Positions 61,387-64,000 of a stretch of 64,000 nucleotides of DNA are shown one piece after another. How positions within the stretch are numbered: the stretch's first letter is position 1; every line of letters begins with the position of its first letter. This DNA is from JAVHYG01 sp040390025. GTDB lineage: Bacteria; Pseudomonadota; Gammaproteobacteria; Diplorickettsiales; Diplorickettsiaceae. The notes under the pieces are model-generated. The model was not told the origin of the DNA, did not search any database, and saw only the letters and a program-made list of their open reading frames with translations. The DNA lies in contig JAZJZD010000006.1 of assembly GCA_040390025.1 (NCBI GenBank), positions 94,213 through 158,212 of the forward strand, read 5' to 3'. The position numbers and the translations under genes are program-made.

Positions 61387-63405
61387 ATGTCAAATTCAAC
61401 TTTACCTCAATTTTCTCAGATAAAACCTGAAACTATCGTTTCTAAGCTAGAAAAAATACTCGCAAAAAATAGAGCAGAATTGCCCTGTCTACTGACAGAG
61501 ATAACTCCCCTTGATTGGAGTTTAATAGAAAATATTGATGATTTAAATGATCGTATTCAGCGCTTTTGGTCGCCGATTAATCATCTCCATGCCGTCAAAC
61601 AAACCCCTGAACTACGAGAAGCCTATAATAAATGTTTGCCCATGCTTAGCACTTATAGTACGGAACTGGGTCAGAATGCTTCGCTTTATCAAGCGATTAA
61701 AGTATTGGCAAATAGTAATTATCATTTTGATGCGGCGCAAGAAAAGTGTCTACACAACGAATTACGTGACTTTCACTTAAGTGGCGTTGATTTACCTGAA
61801 CAAAAACAAAAAAGATATCGTGACATTCAAGTACAACTCTCCCAATTATCAAATCAATTTGAAGAAAATTTATTAGATGCCACCGCAGATTGGTCTAAAC
61901 TTGTTGCTGACAAAGCTGAATTACGCGGTCTTCCAGAGTACGTTATTGCAAGTGCTGAAAAAGCGGCTCAAGACAAGGGGCTTACTGGCTATTTACTCAC
62001 GCTTGATTACCCTTCTTACTTTCCAGTATTAACGCACGCTGATAATCGTCCATTACGCGAAATATTGTACAAAGCTTATATCACACGTGCTTCTGAGCTT
62101 AGTAACCCCGAGTTTGATAATAGCCCTATTTTATTAGAAATTCTTAAGTTACGTTATGAATTAAGCCACTTATTAGGCTTCTCTAACTATGCACAAAAAA
62201 GTTTAGCTTCCAATAAAATGGCAAAAAATACGGAAGAAGTAATAGGGTTCTTGGAAAAACTCCTTTCCGCTACACAATCTAAAGCAAAAACAGAATGGGA
62301 AGCGTTATCAAATTTTGCTTATTCCTGCGATCAAATTGATAGTTTAAGACCCTGGGATATTTTATATTACCGAGAAAAGCTACGTGAAAAAGATTTTGGA
62401 ATTAGCGAAGATGCACTTCGATGCTATTTTCCCGTTGAAAAAATACTTTCTGGCCTTTTTACACTGATTCATCGCTTATTTGGTATGCACGTACAAGAAA
62501 TAAAGAATGTTGATGTATGGAGTCCCGACGTCCGTTTTTATGCTATCACAGATGAACATCAACAATTACGTGGACAATTCTACTTAGATCTCTATGCAAA
62601 GCCTGAAAAAAGAGAAGGGGCATGGATGGATGATTACCAATCACGTCGACGCTTAAAAGATGGAACTATCCAAACACCAGTTGCTTTTTTAACTTGTAAT
62701 TTTTCACCTCCCATCGATTCTACACAAACGGCTTTATTAACCCACGAAGAAGTTTTAACATTATTCCATGAATTCGGACATGGTTTGCAACATATGCTCA
62801 CGACTATTGATTATGAAGGTGTTTCTGGAATTAATGGCGTTGCTTGGGATGCTGTAGAATTACCTAGCCAATTTTTAGAATATTTTGCTTGGGAAGAATC
62901 AGTTTTAGATTTTATTAGTAGCCATTATCAAACCGGTGAAAAATTACCGAAATCATTGATCCAAAAGATGCGTGCAGCTAGAAACTTTCAAGCAGGATTG
63001 CAAATACTTCGACAATTAGAACTGGCTTTGTTTGATTTTCGTTTACACGTTGAATTCGATCCGCGAAAAGAGTACTCCCAAATTCAAGAACTACTCGATA
63101 GAATACGCAAGAAAATTAATATCACGCCCATTGCTTCTTTCAATCGGTTTCAGCATGGTTTTTCGCATATTTTTGCCGGCGGTTATGCCGCAGGCTACTA
63201 TAGTTATCTGTGGGCAGAAGTCTTGGCCTGTGATGCCTTTTATAAGTTTCTAGAAGAAGGAATCTTTAACAAGGCTACAGGACAAGCTTTTTTAGAGACT
63301 ATTTTAGAACAAGGCGGAGCCAAAGATGCGGTAGAGCTATTTAAAGAATTTCGTGGCCGTGCTCCTAAAATTGAGCCTTTTTTAGAAAGCTTAGAAATTA
63401 AATAG
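61387..63405 (+). CDS. prlC: Oligopeptidase A (M3 family)
   Basis: A 672-residue cytoplasmic zinc metallopeptidase (E. coli PrlC is 680). The zinc site LFHEFGHGLQHML lies at about 459-471, with the third ligand Glu in ELPSQFLEYFAWE (about 493-505). It digests peptides and signal peptide remnants. HGFSHIFAGGYAAGYYSYLWAEV near residue 600 is the family C-terminal block. Third gene after recA-recX, probably the same transcript. Confidence 0.95.
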   Translation: MSNSTLPQFSQIKPETIVSKLEKILAKNRAELPCLLTEITPLDWSLIENIDDLNDRIQRFWSPINHLHAVKQTPELREAYNKCLPMLSTYSTELGQNASLYQAIKVLANSNYHFDAAQEKCLHNELRDFHLSGVDLPEQKQKRYRDIQVQLSQLSNQFEENLLDATADWSKLVADKAELRGLPEYVIASAEKAAQDKGLTGYLLTLDYPSYFPVLTHADNRPLREILYKAYITRASELSNPEFDNSPILLEILKLRYELSHLLGFSNYAQKSLASNKMAKNTEEVIGFLEKLLSATQSKAKTEWEALSNFAYSCDQIDSLRPWDILYYREKLREKDFGISEDALRCYFPVEKILSGLFTLIHRLFGMHVQEIKNVDVWSPDVRFYAITDEHQQLRGQFYLDLYAKPEKREGAWMDDYQSRRRLKDGTIQTPVAFLTCNFSPPIDSTQTALLTHEEVLTLFHEFGHGLQHMLTTIDYEGVSGINGVAWDAVELPSQFLEYFAWEESVLDFISSHYQTGEKLPKSLIQKMRAARNFQAGLQILRQLELALFDFRLHVEFDPRKEYSQIQELLDRIRKKINITPIASFNRFQHGFSHIFAGGYAAGYYSYLWAEVLACDAFYKFLEEGIFNKATGQAFLETILEQGGAKDAVELFKEFRGRAPKIEPFLESLEIK

Positions 63406-63543
63406 CTAAGCTCGTTACAACATACCCTAATTCCTCCTTCTAAGCATTAGATATGGTCTTTACCAATTTTGCACATGTGTTTGGAAAATATTAAATAATT
63501 TATTGGATTTTATATCTTTTTAAGTTATTTTATATAAGTCTAC

Positions 63544-63571
63544 TTGACATAGTTTGGTAAGATGATATACT
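63544..63571 (+). promoter_or_regulatory. Strong sigma-70 promoter before the assembly gap
   Basis: TTGACA (63544-63549), a 16-base spacer and TATACT (63566-63571), about 60 bases before the ATG at 63632. Near consensus, so the gene cut by the gap is probably highly expressed. Confidence 0.7.
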
Positions 63572-63631
63572 GATTACATCAAGACGCAAAAGGTTTTGGG
63601 AACTAAAAATAAAATTTTGGAGATTAAAACA

Positions 63632-63670
63632 ATGATTAAATTTAATAAACATTGCGTTAAAAAAGACGGC
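63632..63670 (+). CDS. Start of a gene interrupted by the assembly gap
   Basis: ATG at 63632 with GGAGAT 9 bases upstream opens a frame MIKFNKHCVKKDG that runs into the 10-N gap at 63671. Only 13 codons are visible, so no function can be assigned. The Lys-rich start could begin a signal peptide. Confidence 0.4.
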
Positions 63671-63680
63671 NNNNNNNNNN
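63671..63680. other. Assembly gap (10 N)
   Basis: Ten unresolved bases; the true distance may be much larger. Sequence on both sides contains the beginnings of genes, consistent with a collapsed repeat or tandem paralogues. Confidence 0.95.
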
Positions 63681-63693
63681 AGGAGTAGGTGAA

Positions 63694-64000
63694 GTGCAAC
63701 GTACCATTTATAAAGTTATTATTATAGTAGTCAGTAGCCTAGCATTTAATCTTACTAAAGCACATGCTGCTTACTATGAAACAAATCAAATTTTAGTACC
63801 GCATCAATGGTTTGTAGACATTGACATTGGAAAGTCTTACGATTATGGAAGCAGTAGTGTTCCAGTTACCTTAACTGGCTCATCGGGCTATATGTTGTTT
63901 CAAACTGATCAAGCGGCTACCCCCCCTTTTTTTTCTGCAGCAATTGGTCATTTATGGGATCTTCAAACTGATTACCTTCCTTTCATTAGTGTAGGTCTAC
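63694..64000 (+). CDS. Outer-membrane beta-barrel protein (3' truncated)
   Basis: Begins with GTG at 63694, 8 bases after AGGAG, and runs past the window end. A signal peptide spans residues 1-24 (VIIIVVSSLAFNLTKAHA) before AYYETNQI. The visible mature part (WFVDIDIGKSYDYGS, AAIGHLWD, YLPFISVGL) has the alternating pattern and aromatic-rich strands of a small outer-membrane barrel, as in opacity-type porins. The identity is tentative because only 102 codons are seen. It may be a paralogue of the gene cut by the gap. Confidence 0.65.
   Translation, partial: MQRTIYKVIIIVVSSLAFNLTKAHAAYYETNQILVPHQWFVDIDIGKSYDYGSSSVPVTLTGSSGYMLFQTDQAATPPFFSAAIGHLWDLQTDYLPFISVGL

Noticed and set aside
1..64000. 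CRISPR arrays, tRNA and rRNA genes
   Set aside because: No regularly spaced direct repeats and no cloverleaf or T-loop-like sequence were noticed in the intergenic regions; the scan was by eye.

Overview
The window looks like a chromosomal stretch from an intracellular gammaproteobacterium of the order Legionellales, most likely a Coxiellaceae-type symbiont or pathogen (Rickettsiella, Diplorickettsia or Aquicella-like). This is inferred from AT-rich DNA, gammaproteobacterial operon orders (atpIBEFHAGDC-glmU, ubiE-ubiJ-ubiB-tatABC, kdsD-lptCAB, hldE-hldD, recA-recX) and interspersed lineage-specific proteins of the kind common in host-associated Legionellales (an ankyrin protein, coiled-coil and multi-membrane-span orphans). 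The genus is a guess; no rRNA, tRNA or CRISPR array was seen.

Layout. 1-5077: a tightly overlapping plus-strand operon with the 3' part of a tRNA-thiolation gene, tusA, fieF, xthA, hspQ, sixA and a TPR-methyltransferase. 5.2-8.7 kb: an orphan 600-residue protein, a di-haem cytochrome c4 and engB. 9-14.2 kb: an OPT-family transporter and a two-gene ABC importer whose first Shine-Dalgarno is buried in a hairpin. 14.5-20 kb: kdsD-lptC-lptA-lptB, hpf, purB and a C92-type peptidase. 20-27.4 kb: clpB, sppA, a type IV pilin and a pair of divergent paralogues of unknown function on both sides of aqpZ. 27.4-35.8 kb, all minus strand: ispH, an ankyrin protein, an orphan receiver protein coupled to tatC, tatB, tatA, ubiB, ubiJ, ubiE, a secreted orphan and a conserved orphan.

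35.9-39.8 kb is the most rearranged part. An intact typA is followed by a broken BrnT-type toxin with its helix-turn-helix partner, a 23-bp operator-like palindrome, a dispersed repeat and two displaced pieces of a second typA 3' end that enclose a DUF4160-DUF2442 pair. 40-44 kb holds sodC, an amidase, a host-attachment-family protein, an N-acetylmuramoyl-L-alanine amidase and a small coiled-coil protein. 44-52.5 kb is glmU and the complete ATP synthase operon. 52.7-64 kb holds a large membrane orphan, a class I aldolase, a cytochrome c5-like protein, a ComEA-like protein, hldD-hldE, recA-recX, prlC and, after a 10-N assembly gap, the start of an outer-membrane protein.

A modular hairpin-rich repeat (called RE1 here) occurs seven times, six of them abutting or overlapping a stop codon. 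Several promoters share an extended -10 of the form TGC-TATAMT. Both are visible directly in the sequence. The RE1 family, the typA/toxin scar, the paralogous orphan pair and the hairpin-gated ABC importer are the best candidates for undescribed biology.
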